NCBI GenBank assembly: GCA_963920665.1
Contig: OY987266.1
Location: 17,551,001-17,615,000 of the forward strand
DNA: 64,000 bases
Direction: 5' to 3'
From: Straminergon stramineum
Taxonomy: Eukaryota > Streptophyta > Bryopsida > Hypnales > Calliergonaceae
A program made the translations under genes and the position numbers. Positions 1-12,440 of the stretch are shown here, piece after piece. The notes under the pieces were generated by a model. The model saw nothing but the letters and a program-made list of their open reading frames with translations, was not told where the DNA came from and made no database searches. The first letter of the stretch is position 1. Each line of letters opens with the position of its first letter.

Positions 1-1165
1 TACATCCGCATAATAATTGTTAGAAGTACTTTTGCTTGTGCGCACCAAAAGACTTGAGATTGGACCACAATATTGTATAATCAAACAATGGTCCTTCCCA
101 TGCTTGGTAAGATATTTTGCTTTGCTAGATACTTAGGAAGGACTTAAGGTAGGAGGTTCATAAACTGTCCCTTGAAGTGCATCTACTTCATCTGTGGCAA
201 TCACAGATATTTCAAGGAAAATGTCACTCTTTCCTAGATAGGATACGCGTTTAGAACCCAGTCGCTTTATGGACTAGATAATGCTCGAGAGCTGGGAGGC
301 TCAAGAGTATTATGGGACATAATGCCAAGTCTAATAGTTCATCGCAAACGTCCATATCTATACTTTTCTCAAATCTAAGGGTATTAAAAAGAAGGTCTAC
401 ACTATGAGTTATAACTTTTTCTTGACTATCCAATGAAATGGTGACAAATCTGCCTTGAAAACCAAACTTGGCATTGTGGTCCACCTCCAACAACAATATC
501 AATTAATTCAAGGATTGGAGGTGGCTGAGAAGCCATCAATAAAGACAATTTGGTTCACTCTACAAAAAGTTCCGGCTTTCCTTTCCAAGGATGCAAAAGG
601 GACCCCTGCCTCATTGGCAAACAACGTTGATATATATTGCTCCATTTGCATGGGTGGAGTAAACAAGTGAAGCACACTGTGACTGAGCATACTTTGATAT
701 GATAAAATTTTGCAGCCGAAGGGGGGTGTCCAAAGTTGTCCAAAGTTGAAAAAATGCCCGTGCATGCATCCACTCATAGTCCATTCAACTTAACTTATTC
801 AAGTCTCCACCCTCCTCGAACACATGACCCCAATGACACCCCCTGCAACCGAGCCCTCTTGGTTTTTCTAGGGTTCCAATTTTATCCATGGTATGATAAG
901 CTTAGTTGTGTTTTGATTCTGTGCTTTGAACATCCTTCGCCAATTGTTGACCTCCACAAGACTACAATCATGTTGTCTGATGAGCAAGTGTGGGACCATT
1001 GGCTCTTCCAGATATTTCAGCTTCACGAGGACCAATGTTTGGGAAAAATTGGCAGCTGGTTCAAAGTTAGCCAGTGGAATTGGGAAAAAAAACCCGTTTG
1101 CAATTTGAAAACATCCAAAACAAAATCAGTGAAAAAATCTAAGGTAGGAGATTCATAAAGCGCTC
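1..1165. repeat. Dispersed-repeat block, no supported gene
   Basis: 75-145 resembles 51755-51840 (shared ATAATCAAGCAATGGTC-like text), and 590-625 resembles 52465-52495 (GATGCAAAAGGGACCCCT, CATTGGCAAACAA). The motif AAGGTAGGAGGTTCATAAA appears at 146 and 1141. The reading frame at 736-1158 has no recognisable domain. Confidence 0.6.
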
Positions 1166-1861
1166 ATTTAACCCCTAAATGTCCAAGCCTTTTCAAGTGT
1201 GTTTTGACTATAAAAAAGAGCATTGGCTTGTAGTTATCCTCAACGAAGGAAATTGTGTTTTTTTTCCAAATCTAATTGTATTGATGTTAATAGAGCTTGT
1301 TTATTAGTGTGCACACCAATTTTGAGTGCGAAATTTCCTAGGAGTTGTGAGATTATTCAAAGGAAAATAAACATTTTCTATTTTTAGTATGTTGTCTTTG
1401 TCCACAATGTTTCAAAAATTTGCATATAAATGTTTTTTGGGATTGGAGGTAACATGACCAACTTCAAAGAGTGTTAGCACACTAAAATGCACTTCCAAAA
1501 AACTTAATTTCACATGAAAAGACATCAAACTCATTACACAATCTACTTTGCAATTGTTGAAATGTAATTTTTGTTTATAAGTAGAAATTGCAAAAAGCTT
1601 CAAATAAACACTTGCCTGTTGAAATTTTCAATGGTGAAAATCATGAAAAGACTTTAAACTTTTCATTGGGACCATTCTCAAAGCAAATGGATAAGTACAA
1701 TTTCTTAGATTTCAAATCAAATGAAATTGCCAAGCTTTGCATGAAGCCGGGAAATGAAGTTTAAACTTTGTTTCCCAAAGTTTTGGGAGGTAAAAATTCT
1801 TGAAATATTTTTTCAGTAGATTTTCCTTAAAAGAAAAATGGAATTGGCATCTAACCCAACG
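1166..1861. repeat. Left terminus of a TTAA-type element and unknown AT-rich sequence
   Basis: TTAA at 1168-1171 followed by CCCCTAAATGTCCAAG. The right end is not identified. The stretch around 1780-1815 resembles the last 40 bp of the window (GGGAGGT, TTCTTGAAATATTT). Confidence 0.5.
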
Positions 1862-2223
1862 GTGCTAGTATGTGAGCCCAAGAATGCGAGCTTGTGAGCA
1901 TTGAGCCTACATTATAGGTACCTATAATATAGATACCACACACTATAGAAGGTGTATGTATCATAAACACCTACAATATGGGTATTTCTAATATATATAC
2001 CCTACAATATGGGTATTTCTAATATATATACCCTACAATATGGGTATTTCTAATATATATACCCTATAATATGGATATTTGTAATAGATACACCCTATAA
2101 TCATAGACGGTTTCTACAGTATATACACCTATAACATAGGTGTGTAGTATTATAGGCTCATGGGCTCACACTCCTATGCTCACATAATAGCAACCCTCGC
2201 ATCTAACCCAAGTTGTTTCATAT
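1852..2223. mobile_element. Candidate MITE with ~13-bp flanking direct repeats and an internal 31-bp satellite
   Basis: GCATCTAACCCAA flanks both sides (about 1850 and 2210). Termini are inverted and similar: GCTAGTATGTGAGC on the left and GCTATTATGTGAGC on the reverse of the right. Inside, about four 31-bp units with TATGGGTATTTCTAATATAT run from about 1968 to 2100. A Mutator-like origin is possible. Confidence 0.65.
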
Positions 2224-2277
2224 TTTTTGGAGTTTTGTAGAATTAGTTCTGAATTTTTGAAGTTGAAATGGCATAGG

Positions 2278-2388
2278 GCTCTAAAATCGCCCACCTCTGT
2301 AAATGTACACTATTTGTACATCATTGGTACAATGAAAAAGTAGCATGTTCAAATAGTGTACATTTATAGAGGTGGGCGATTTTAGAGC
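2278..2388. repeat. 111-bp foldback with 39-bp arms
   Basis: Left arm 2278-2316 starts GCTCTAAAATCGCCCACCTC; right arm 2350-2388 is the reverse complement with one mismatch. The loop is 33 nt. The RNA of either strand would form a near-perfect hairpin. Confidence 0.9.
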
Positions 2389-3349
2389 TTGTGTGCTTTT
2401 AGAACCTCCTACCTTATAAAATTTCTATTTTGAATTAAAAAAAATAGAAAAAAATAACCGGACTTTGTACTTGAAAAATTGGTTGAATTTGGGAATTGAA
2501 GGAAATTAGTTGGTAAAAAGTTTCACAAACACTAACTAGGACAATACACAAAATTCCTTAAAATTTGAGCATCTGAGTATAAAAAGAGCATCTAAGCATG
2601 GTTCCTAAAGATCCTTGTATTGGGAGGAATGCTGTGATCCTTTGGACACTATATAATATAAACCATACTACTTGTGCTACTATGTACAACAAGTGAACAA
2701 CAAATATATACAGGCTCACGTACACACCCAAAAAATAAATTATATATATATATATAAATGAAGAATAAAGTTGAAAAGCATCTTTGTTTAATCTTTAATT
2801 AGATCCCTAAATGTGGTTTGCCAAATGTTAAGATAATAAATATTTGTCAATATTCCTTTGAAAAATGAAAAAAATGATAAAATAATGATTTCTCAAAAGT
2901 TGGGCATCTACGTTTAAAATTGTTTATGTACATGTTTTCATACATTTCTTTTTGGTATTCATCTATTTGGGTTACATATTTTACTTCAATAAGAAATATA
3001 TCCAGACTTATATTTTTTCAATGTAAGAAAGTATGGTCATTTCATCAGAAAAAAATTTAGATAGAATCTCCTGCGCTCTATTTTAGAAATTTAGAAGTAT
3101 GATATTTCATTATCAATTTTGAAGGACAGTATACTGCTCAAAAAAATTACACTGGTACTAAGGAAGGACAAAGTAACACGGACAGACCGAGGCTGTTTGA
3201 TGCCAATCAGAATGCCATCCACGGGTTCCGGAATGCCCAACTACACTCACAATTTTCTCACGTACTTTTGATGAGCCAATGTGCGGAATAGCGAAATTTT
3301 TCTTCGCAACTTTTGGCTATTTCATTTTTATCAGCAGCTATCTCAATGC
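2389..3349. other. AT-rich intergenic sequence
   Basis: No gene seen. A reverse copy of the GGTAGGAGGTT motif is at 2401-2416, and a TA dinucleotide run is near 2740. Confidence 0.6.
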
Positions 3350-3932
3350 TTAACCCCTAAACGTAACATCTAGAATCATCTCTAGAATTGACAATTTGAG
3401 AAAAATTATTATAAAGTTCAATTTGGAAGCATATTTTGGAATTGATATACAAATAAAAGTTGTAGATTTCAACTTGTAGATCCATCTATATGGTTAGATT
3501 CATTAGTGCTATCACCAATCTTTTTTTTATAAATTTTGAAAGAGAAATTTCAAAATTCCTTCAAAATTTGATTACAAGCAGAATATCATCATTTTTTTGA
3601 GTAAAATTTTTTTGAATGGATTTGACACAAGGTTCTCTTCTCATGGTGATTTTTTCAAATTTTTTTGTGCTTAAGATCTATGATTTCATTTTGGCAAATC
3701 TTGTTTTGAATTGAAGTCAATGCAATTTGACCACTTGACATCCTCACACATTTGTAATTTTAGAAAAATATGTACTCTAGTAACACCAAATCCAACCCTT
3801 GTTTAGGATAACAACTTGATAAAGTATCTCTATAAATTAGGATAACTTTCATCTAAGCAATTAGGAGGATGAAATTGGAGTTCCAATTTGTTCATCGTCC
3901 GAAAAATGGGCATCAAAACACTTAGGGGTTAA
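3350..3932. mobile_element. Non-autonomous TTAA element, 575 bp
   Basis: TTAA at 3350-3353 and 3929-3932. The left end reads CCCCTAAACGTAAC; the right end in reverse reads CCCCTAAGTGTTTTG. No open frame of note inside. Confidence 0.75.
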
Positions 3933-4149
3933 GCCTTGTGTGTCCCAGAGTGGACAACAAAAGTGAGTGGCTTTCATGCACTTTTTAGAGTAGACAAAAT
4001 AACTTCATGGTACTTGGTTATGGAAGTTTTCACTGCTCCAATTTGTAGCCAACTCAATGGGACGTGCAAATCAACAATTTCTAAGAGGATCAATTGTGTA
4101 GATTTCAAGATTATAAGGTTTGATCAACATGGTTTCCCAAGGATCTAGA

Positions 4150-4350
4150 TCCTCAGTGTTTGGAAAACATCCACTTTGACACACATGGTTAACCATAGAA
4201 GGACCATGAAAATCATCCTTTTGGGTATTGTGTGTATCATTTGCTAAAATACAAACCAAGAGCACTCATATTGCTATGCAAGATCTCTCTTTGTCTCACA
4301 AAATTCCAAAAATGAATATGTACCTTTTGTCTTATATGCAAAGATTTTTT
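4150..4350 (+). repeat. Diverged copy of the 222-bp TTAA MITE family
   Basis: Contains ATGAAAATCATCCTTTTGGG, AGCACTCAT, CACAAAATTCC and CTTTTGTCTTATA in the same order as the copies at 35190-35380 and (reverse) 34055-34320. Confidence 0.6.
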
Positions 4351-4421
4351 GTCTTCCATCAAATACTCAGTATATGCAATGATATTATATAGGGTTAAAA
4401 AGTTAGTGGAAATCTACACTA

Positions 4422-6130
4422 TTAACCCCTAAATGCCCAAAGTACTATATTTGGGTGTCAACTCAATTTCGAAGGTAAATAAAACCTTCATGATGCCTTT
4501 TTTTTAATGAATATCCTTTAAGGTCTATTTTAAGCATAAAAATGTTGATTTTGGAAAAAAGTGTTTATGATTTTTCTATTGAAGATTTCATGGAAGGGTA
4601 TCCATTGCAAATCTTGACTTTTTAGTGTTAAGGTGAAATCACCTAAAACTGTCCATGTACTTATTCTTGAGAAATAAACTTCCATTGAAAGTCTCCTCTA
4701 AAGTGCAATTAAATTGTTCCTATACATAATTTTGATTGGTTGACTGTTGATCTTTAGATTTTGTTTTTTTTACCAAGATGTGACATTTTCAATGGCCTAA
4801 GGAGTTTCCACTTTGAAAATTCATAATAATTCCATGTATTGTACATTTTTTAACCCCTAAATGTATTTGACTATGTTTTCACCAAAAACACTCCAAAATT
4901 GTCATTTCTAGTACAAGCACCAAATTTTAGAAAAAATACATTTTTGGACAAATGTAACCATAGGATCTTGTAGTAATCTGGTTTAGGAATATGTGAAAAA
5001 AAATACAGAAATTTCCACCGTTTGGATTGCAAAATATTAGCATTTGAAGTGACAAAAAACCATTTTTTGGCCCTGCAAAAATCTAGGCAGTTGCACTTCA
5101 CAAGGTCATATCTTTATGAAAAAATTTCCAAAATGGTTGTAACTCTTTGGATTCATTCTTCAAGTCATGTTGGCTATATGCTTTAAGAAAATTTAGATCA
5201 TTTGAAATTGAACAACATATAGGAAAAAAATAGTAAGTTGAAAGAAGTAGAGAATGATTCAAAATACTAAATTGTTTATAATTTATTTATGGAATTGAAA
5301 AATGCCAATCCCAATGGTGAAATTGTTGTAATAAACAATCTACACCTCAAATTTTAATTTTTTTCCAAAAATATTAAAAATTGAGTGAAATAAAGGTCTT
5401 CAAAGTTTATTTTAGAGTAGAGATTCCATTACTACCCACAAACTACCCACAACTAAAACTCTTCATAACTTTCATCTCGAAAATCAAAATGGAATGATTC
5501 AAAGCTTTTCATGTATTCATAAATCAAGAAAATAAATTTCAAATTTTTATTTTAAAAAAAGTGATTTTTAAAGAAGTTTTTTTGTTGCCCAGGCTGCCCA
5601 CCGAGCAATGAAAACAATATAACATACAATAACTTTTTAACCATGTATTCAAAAGTTATGAAAATTGTTGGGTCTTAAAGCTACTCCTCGGGCACATGTT
5701 TTGTGAAAATTTCAAAGAAAAAAAAAATTCCATTTGTAGTGAGCTGCCTGAAATTGCTATGTTGCCGAAAAACACCATTTGGTCCTCTAGGGGTTAAATT
5801 CACAATTTTCAATTGCTAATACTATATAAAAGATTTATTGAAAAAGTTCCTTCAATTATGGTGAATTGCTGATCTTGATGGTTTGGGATGTTTCACCTTT
5901 GAGACTCTTCTAAATGTGCCTCAAATACACTAGATCTTGGGGGAAAATCACATTTTAAAAATATTTAAAGAAATTGTAGAGTAGATTTCAAGAAGTTGTA
6001 TTTTGATTATGGTTATGTATGTTATGTTCTGTAATTTCATATTTTTCATGACCTCAATTCTAGATTTAACATGTAAAGAGAGGACTGAAAGACTTTAAAT
6101 TACTTTAATACTTTCTTAGTTTTAGTTCTT
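4422..6130 (+). repeat. Dispersed repeat, copy A, with a nested TTAA element
   Basis: Starts TTAA + CCCCTAAATGCCCAAAG. Sequence in 4426-4849 and 5797-6130 matches copy C (about 9726-10230) and copy B (about 11990-12440): shared text includes AATGAATATCCTTTA, CTATTGAAGATTT, CTCAAATACACTAGATCTTG and TTTTTCATGACCTCAATT. The right end is not defined. Confidence 0.75.
4850..5797. mobile_element. Nested non-autonomous TTAA element, 940 bp
   Basis: Body 4854-5793 flanked by TTAA at 4850-4853 and 5794-5797. Ends CCCCTAAATG and (reverse) CCCCTAGAGGACCAAATGG. It interrupts dispersed repeat copy A; copy C has a single TTAA at the matching position (10092-10095). The interior contains weak repeats of a CATAACTTT-like phrase but no transposase. 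Confidence 0.85.
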
Positions 6131-8258
6131 GGTTTTAAATTTATTTTGCTTCTACTATTGCTTTCATTTTTAATATAACAAAGAAGTTCATACAACACAT
6201 GATGTTAAATGTCAAAGCTATTGATGATTAACCATATTTATGGATTGAAGAATGGATATGAAAGGAGATCAAGGAATAATATTTTGTGGCAATTACAAAT
6301 GACATACTTATGGTTGTGGCAACAACATAGGGTATACTAATATAGACTATTAAAACTACAAATGATTGACTAATTGTTTGTTTGTGATGGGATCTTGGTG
6401 ACCATTGCGTCGCTAGAGATGTGCTTGATATTGTTAGGAAGCTCTTGGCAAGGGTGTGCACACAAGAGAATTTTTGGCGTTTGGATTAATGGGGCAAAAA
6501 ATTATAAAATTTCTAAATTAAAAAATATTTGAAAAGAAAAAGAAAATTGGAAAAAAAATTAGAAAATTAGATGCAAAGGACCATCAAATTGTATAGCCAT
6601 TGGACAATATAATGCTTTGGCCACCACACCATCAACTAACTTTTATTCTTACTTTTATGTTTAGAAAATGTTTGCTGATAATTTATTTTTACCTTTATTT
6701 CGTTTTAAAAAAATTTAATATATTAGTTTACCAATCTTTTTCTATTTTTGTATGCCAGAAAATTTCAAAAGAAAAACTATAATACAAAAATTGACAAAAT
6801 ACATAACGTTAAGCATCGATGTTAAGGATAATTTGCCTTATTTAAAGGATTCAAAAATGGGTGTGAAGAAGACTAAAGAGGGCTCAACCATTATTTTTAG
6901 GGTGATTACAAAGGACATACTACTAGTTATGGCAACGATATAAGGCATACTAGTAGGGATAAAATTGTCAAATATGAAATTTTTTAATGCTTGAATAAGT
7001 CAATCTTATTTTTTAATACCAATAATAGATTCTAATGAATTATTGTAATATATAGAAGATAATATCCATTTTTTCTTACATGCATCTACACCAATAATTA
7101 CTTTTTGAATAATAACTTTGTATCAAATGGATAGAAGAGAATTTTTGGGGCTAATTTCATTAGAAGAGTTTTTGGAGATAATTTGCCATTGTTTATAGCA
7201 ATTATTTTTAATAATAGAAAAAGAGAAAATTTTGTAATCAAATAATATAATATATTATGCTGAAAATGGCTACAAAAAACTACCCCCCCCCCTAAGTTCA
7301 ACTATCCATAGGGTGGATGATGAATCTTACAAAAAATACACTTTATTTTATTGATATCCATTCACTAAGCTTCATAAACACCCATATAATATATCAATGG
7401 AAAAAAAAATGAATGATTAATCATAAAACATGATTAATGCTAAATCACTTAAAATGCAAATATGTTGGAAGGTTTTTCAATGATTTTTTTTATAAATCTT
7501 CCTCATTAGGTGGGGACAAAGGATCTACAAATCTTGCTCATTTTGTTCTTTTTAATAAATATATAAAATTCATTATTCTCAATGTGTGTGTTGAAAATCT
7601 ACTATAAAAATATTTTAAAAATCCATACCTTTAAGTTAGACTGTTTGTTTTGTTTTGTTTGTTACATTGAGATCTCTTAGATCAAGTGTCCCCTGGTCGT
7701 GTTCTTAGTACTGTCGAAAAGCTCTCTATGAGAAGGGGTTGCACAAGCTTTTTGTTTCGTGATTTGGAAGTAACTTACAGTGTGAAAGGTACTGAATTTC
7801 GAAGTTTCTATGAATCAAAAAATTAGAAAATCACCTATACTTTTTATTTTTATTTTGGCTGTGGCAACACTGAGCACAGGGCACACTACAGTAGTAAAAT
7901 TTAAAACAGGCAACTTCAAGAATTTTTTCTGAATGTGAGGCTGTGTGGCCATCTAAGCTAAGCAAGCCAGGCTTTCAGGAATTGCACGAGTCCCCAAGTC
8001 TGGCAGTATTATCTGTTGGGCTACAAGAATAGTACCTTGGTCCAGGTCATGGCAGACACGTCATTCCCTTCCCAAACCTGGATTTAATTTAAGTACAGTT
8101 ACCCCCCTTTTGTCACTCCTGATTGGACGCCGTGCAATTTCACGTGGTCTCTCTGGCACTTTCTTCAAATCATTTTAAAATTAACTTAAATATTCCCTGG
8201 CACACCGGTGGCATAACTGAAACGCAATGTATCAGGATGATCACCCATTTCCGATCAC
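6131..8258. other. AT-rich intergenic sequence
   Basis: No gene or clear repeat pair recognised. An 11-C run is near 7284. Confidence 0.55.
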
Positions 8259-8488
8259 TTAACTCTTGAACACCAAGCTGGTGACTGTGGAAATCAGGCA
8301 TTTTGGAACTGTGTGACATCATCTACTTTAAAAAAATAAAAAATAATCATTGGGAGTCAAACTACTGTTGAGGATCTTCCCTTTCCACCCCTAATTCCGA
8401 GGATGAATAGCTGCAATTTTGTCCTACACAAGAGAATTTCTTGTCATTCATTGGACAATAATCGTCTGTTGCGTCGTTCTAGAGTTAA
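8259..8488. mobile_element. 222-bp TTAA MITE, copy 1
   Basis: Body 8263-8484 with TTAA on both sides. Begins CTCTTGAACACC and ends TCGTTCTAGAG. Strongly similar along its length to 54823-55043; shared text includes ATTGGGAGTCAAACTACT and GAGGATGAATAG. Confidence 0.85.
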
Positions 8489-9725
8489 GCAATTCTGCCT
8501 ATCTCAGCATGAAAAAAGTTCAGAAAAAAATTTCCCTATGTAAAGATATAGATTTCAGAAGGATTTCAGAATTTCCTAAATTTTTCCCCTTAAAGCAAAA
8601 TGATCACAAATTTTTTTTGTGAAGATTATGTGTGTCCCAATCTTGATATGTAGGCAAACCTATTTCCAACCATAGGATGGTTCCAAAATTGATGTACGGC
8701 TTCCAATGTACACGTTGTGATCATCTAAGCTTTCAATGTAGACCTCCTAGACATTTTTGTTGTCCCCTGGGTCATGTGGTGTATGAGCTATCACCTACAA
8801 TTCATCTAATTGGAAATGGAACAGCCTAAACTACAAAAATGGAAGGTTGATTGGAAATGGGTGATCTCCTTTAAATGAAGGTGCAAATCCCTAAACCCTA
8901 ATCCTAATCCCAAAGGGCATCCTCAAGGAATGTTTCAATTTTGATGCACAATTTCTTCACCATTTGATTGTAGCGATGAGATATTGGCTATTTTTTGTAA
9001 AGGAAAAAGGAAAATTTCCTTTTTTTCAATCAAGATAGCCAGATTATTGTTGTATTTTAGGACTAATAGCCAAATTTTATCTTGGGATCACCTAGTTTTG
9101 ATATGTAGATATCACCAAGTATCATATGAGTGTTGAAAAAATAATTGGCTATTTCTTCAAAATGATAAAAAGAACCAAAAAAAACATTGTCCTCAAGCCT
9201 CATTGTATATGTTCAAGTCACACTTCTTCTATTCAAAGATGTAGAGTAAACTTGCCATTTACCGCACACATCTAAAAACCACACAACAATTGTTGCCATT
9301 TACCGTACACTAATTGCATAATGCAACTACCAATTCAATTGCCATGGGAACAAACTTTTGTATCACTACCCAATGACTACACACTATGTGGTGAAGGGTT
9401 GTGAAGAATTTTTAACTAGATTTTAGCTTCATCGCCGTAAGATTGCAATAAAATTTGCAGGAAGAAATCTTTTTGCATTATGTTTTTTGAAGGTGAATCT
9501 TAACATGATATTTAATGATCCTGACAAATTTCAAAACATTGAAGTCTCTATATTTATATTGAGAAGGATTTGAATTTTGTTTGTGTAGTGATTGGCAAGT
9601 TTACTATAGGTACACCCAACACTACCTCGATGACTCATGGTAGACCTTCAATGAAATTTGTGCCCCACCATTAATCTCCCTATGTAAGTAGGAGTTGCAA
9701 GGTCTTAAAAAACTAGACTTGCCAT
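8489..9725. other. AT-rich intergenic sequence
   Basis: No supported gene; nothing recognised. Confidence 0.55.
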
Positions 9726-10230
9726 TTAATATCTAAATGCCCTTTTTTTCATTGCATGAATATAGATTCCTACAATTATGAAGAATTCTTTCTTTGAAGT
9801 TCAAAATGTTAAGTTCTAAGGTAGAAACACCCAAAAGCATCCTTAATTCCATCCTTGTACCCTAGACATCACTAAATGTGTCCCTAGACTTTAGTTAATG
9901 TGTCCTCCATATGTTTAATTCTGATTGGCTAACACATTTGAAGGACACATACTTAGTTGTAATACGCTGACAACTGATTTTTGCAAAGTTTAGATTTGGG
10001 TCCACCTACAAGACACATTCAGTGGTCTAGGGAACCAACACTTTGAAAAATCATAAAAATTACATACGACATCCAAAAACTCTAATTTTTTTTAATATTC
10101 GTGATTTTCACTTGCTAATACTACAAAAATAAAATTTTAAAGAAAAGATGCCTCTAAATATGTTGAATTGCTTATACTGACGCTTTTGGGTGCTTCCACT
10201 GTAATTATAGTGATTTTTGAAGAATCTTAT
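9726..10230 (+). repeat. Dispersed repeat, copy C (uninterrupted)
   Basis: Left end TTAA + TATCTAAATGCCC. Aligns with copy A across the nested insertion: CACTTTGAAAAATCATAA, then TTTTTTAAT, then TTTTCACTTGCTAATACTA. The insertion site carries one TTAA (10092-10095). Confidence 0.7.
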
Positions 10231-10639
10231 TTTAATTAAAAAATAAAATTCAAGATGTTTCTAAAGGCTCATTTTAAAAACTAAAAAGTTTAATTTTTGA
10301 AGCTAGACCTACCAATAAGTTCTTTAGCATTTGTGTTACAAATATCTTCTGTAATCTAGAATTTTGCCTTTCTCAATAGAACCCAAGACTATAGTATAAG
10401 GGTTCAAAATCCAAGGAATGATCAAGTAGTCTAACACATTGTGACTAAAGTCACTTTTTAAAATAGAAATGCTTTATAAACTAGATTCTAATGCAAAGTA
10501 TTACAAAAATAATCCATTGGTTTTCAGGAAAGGATATCTCTTTCTCATCCAATTACTAATTTCCATTTGACATATATAGATGTAACAAAACAAGCATGCA
10601 GTCCCCATCTTATCCTAGTATGGGGATAAATAAAGAATA

Positions 10640-11690
10640 TACTTAAAGCGAGGATAAACACAACATATAACTTTAAGCACAATAGTATTCATTTCTTGTT
10701 GCATTTGCTTAAAGCATAGGCTCACATAATTTGCTTAAGCGTCAATCAATTCATTCAACAAACCATTGTCAGTATTTCCAACTTCACTCATACCATCACA
10801 ATTTTAATATTGCTTATAGCATACTTTGTTCTAACTTGCTTTAAGCAACTACACAATATACTCCTTCAATAATCATCTTTATAGTTCATCTTCAATCTAC
10901 ACATCTGCTTGTAGCATTACTATACTAATTTGCTTAAAGCCATTCTATCTAAACATGCCAACTATAACCTCTTACTAGTTCAGTGTGAAACTAAGCAATT
11001 GCTTTAAGCTCTCAACATAGAATTCACTTAACTTCAATCCCTTGATACACTCACAATTTCTAGCATCACCCAATCTTTGGGATTTTTGCATTCAACCACA
11101 ACACTATGCACTCAATAAATAATTCTCCCCTTTAATTACAACATGCTTTAAGCCTTTAAACCATCTCCAACAATATGGCTTCCAAGCTCACTTATGACAC
11201 TAACACACATACAAGACATTAACTTGAATTACATACACTACTCACAAATATGCTCAAAGCATTATTACCACAAACAACACTCAAAGCTTTCATAGATTGA
11301 TGCAATCATTCAATAAACATTCTCACCACCCTTTACTTGAAGCTTCGATCCCTACACACAAACAATTGCTTTAAGCTTCAACCAAATCATACAATGCTAC
11401 AAGCTTATACAAAGAAACAAAATGATTTAATCAAACACTCACACACAAACAATTGCCTTAAACACAACAAATAATAATTCCTCTCACAGGAAAATTCCAC
11501 ACACACACAATAATGCCCAATCACTAAGACTTACACACAATTAAAAATATATATGCTTAAAGCTTCTTATTACACAAAGATCAACAACCAAAAACACAAA
11601 AGTGTTCCAAAACTTGTACACACACTAGGAAAAAAAAGAGAGAATGAAAATGAAAATCACTTATCAATATGGTTTAAGCAATTGTCTAGA
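10640..11690. repeat. Interspersed array of GCTTWAAGC-like motifs
   Basis: Nine-base near-palindromes GCTTTAAGC/GCTTAAAGC and one-base variants occur near 10642, 10671, 10707, 10733, 10812, 10838, 10907, 10932, 11001, 11145, 11252, 11368, 11396, 11554 and 11671, spread through a CA-rich stretch. The spacing is irregular (about 25-160 bp) and the flanking sequence is not repeated. I know of no matching family. Confidence 0.7.
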
Positions 11691-11989
11691 TCTTTTCTAG
11701 TCTAACCATTAAAACTCATCCATTGTTCACTTGAAATCACATAGCAATTCTTCAAATCACTTGAGAATTTATCACCTATCAACTTGTATTCCTAAAACCA
11801 AAGATAAAATGATCTCTATTCACACCTCAAAACAAAAAATGAAATTTTGATTTACTATTCTAATATCGACATCTTCAAAAAAATGATGGATGGAAAAATG
11901 AGCCTGACATTGGGCATGTTAAAAGTGGCACCACTAGTAGGAATGTTGGCAACCATCTTTCTTGTCCAAAAGTATATCCACATGAAGTA

Positions 11990-12440
11990 GCTCCTAAATG
12001 CCCAAGGAACCATATTTTGGTGTTGATTAAACTTTGATGTTAAATGGAATCTTATCAAAATACCATTTTTGATATTTTATTTTTCTAATGAATATCCTTT
12101 ATTGACTATTTTAAGCATCATAATTTGACTTTGGAAAAATTGATCATGATTTTCTATTGAAGATTTTGTACAGGGGGGGGGGGGGGGGGCATTGCAAATC
12201 TTGTTTTTTTAGTTAGAGGCTATTGAAAATGAGCCTCAAATACACTAGATCTTGGAGGGAAAATCACATTGGAAGTTCATTTAATAAAATTCTAGGATGG
12301 ACTTTGAGAAGCCATGGTTTAATTGTAGTTATGCATGTTATGTTTTTGAACCTCATATTTTTTCATGACCTCAATTTAAGGTTCAACATGTAAGAAATAG
12401 AATGAAAGATTTAAAATCACTTTCATAGTTTTAGCACCCT
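11990..12440 (+). repeat. Dispersed repeat, copy B, with internal deletion and a 17-G run
   Basis: Starts CTCCTAAATGCCCAAGGAAC, follows copy A to about 12170, has 17 consecutive G at 12173-12189, then resumes at the part matching 5930-6100 of copy A. Confidence 0.7.

Noticed and set aside
736..1158. 140-codon plus-strand open frame
   Set aside because: No known motif, lies in a dispersed-repeat block, and overlaps the recurrent GGTAGGAG motif at its end.
7900..8060. 5S rRNA-like phrases (CTAAGCTAAGCAAG, AATAGTACCTTGG)
   Set aside because: Only short matches in wrong spacing; the internal promoter boxes and length do not fit.
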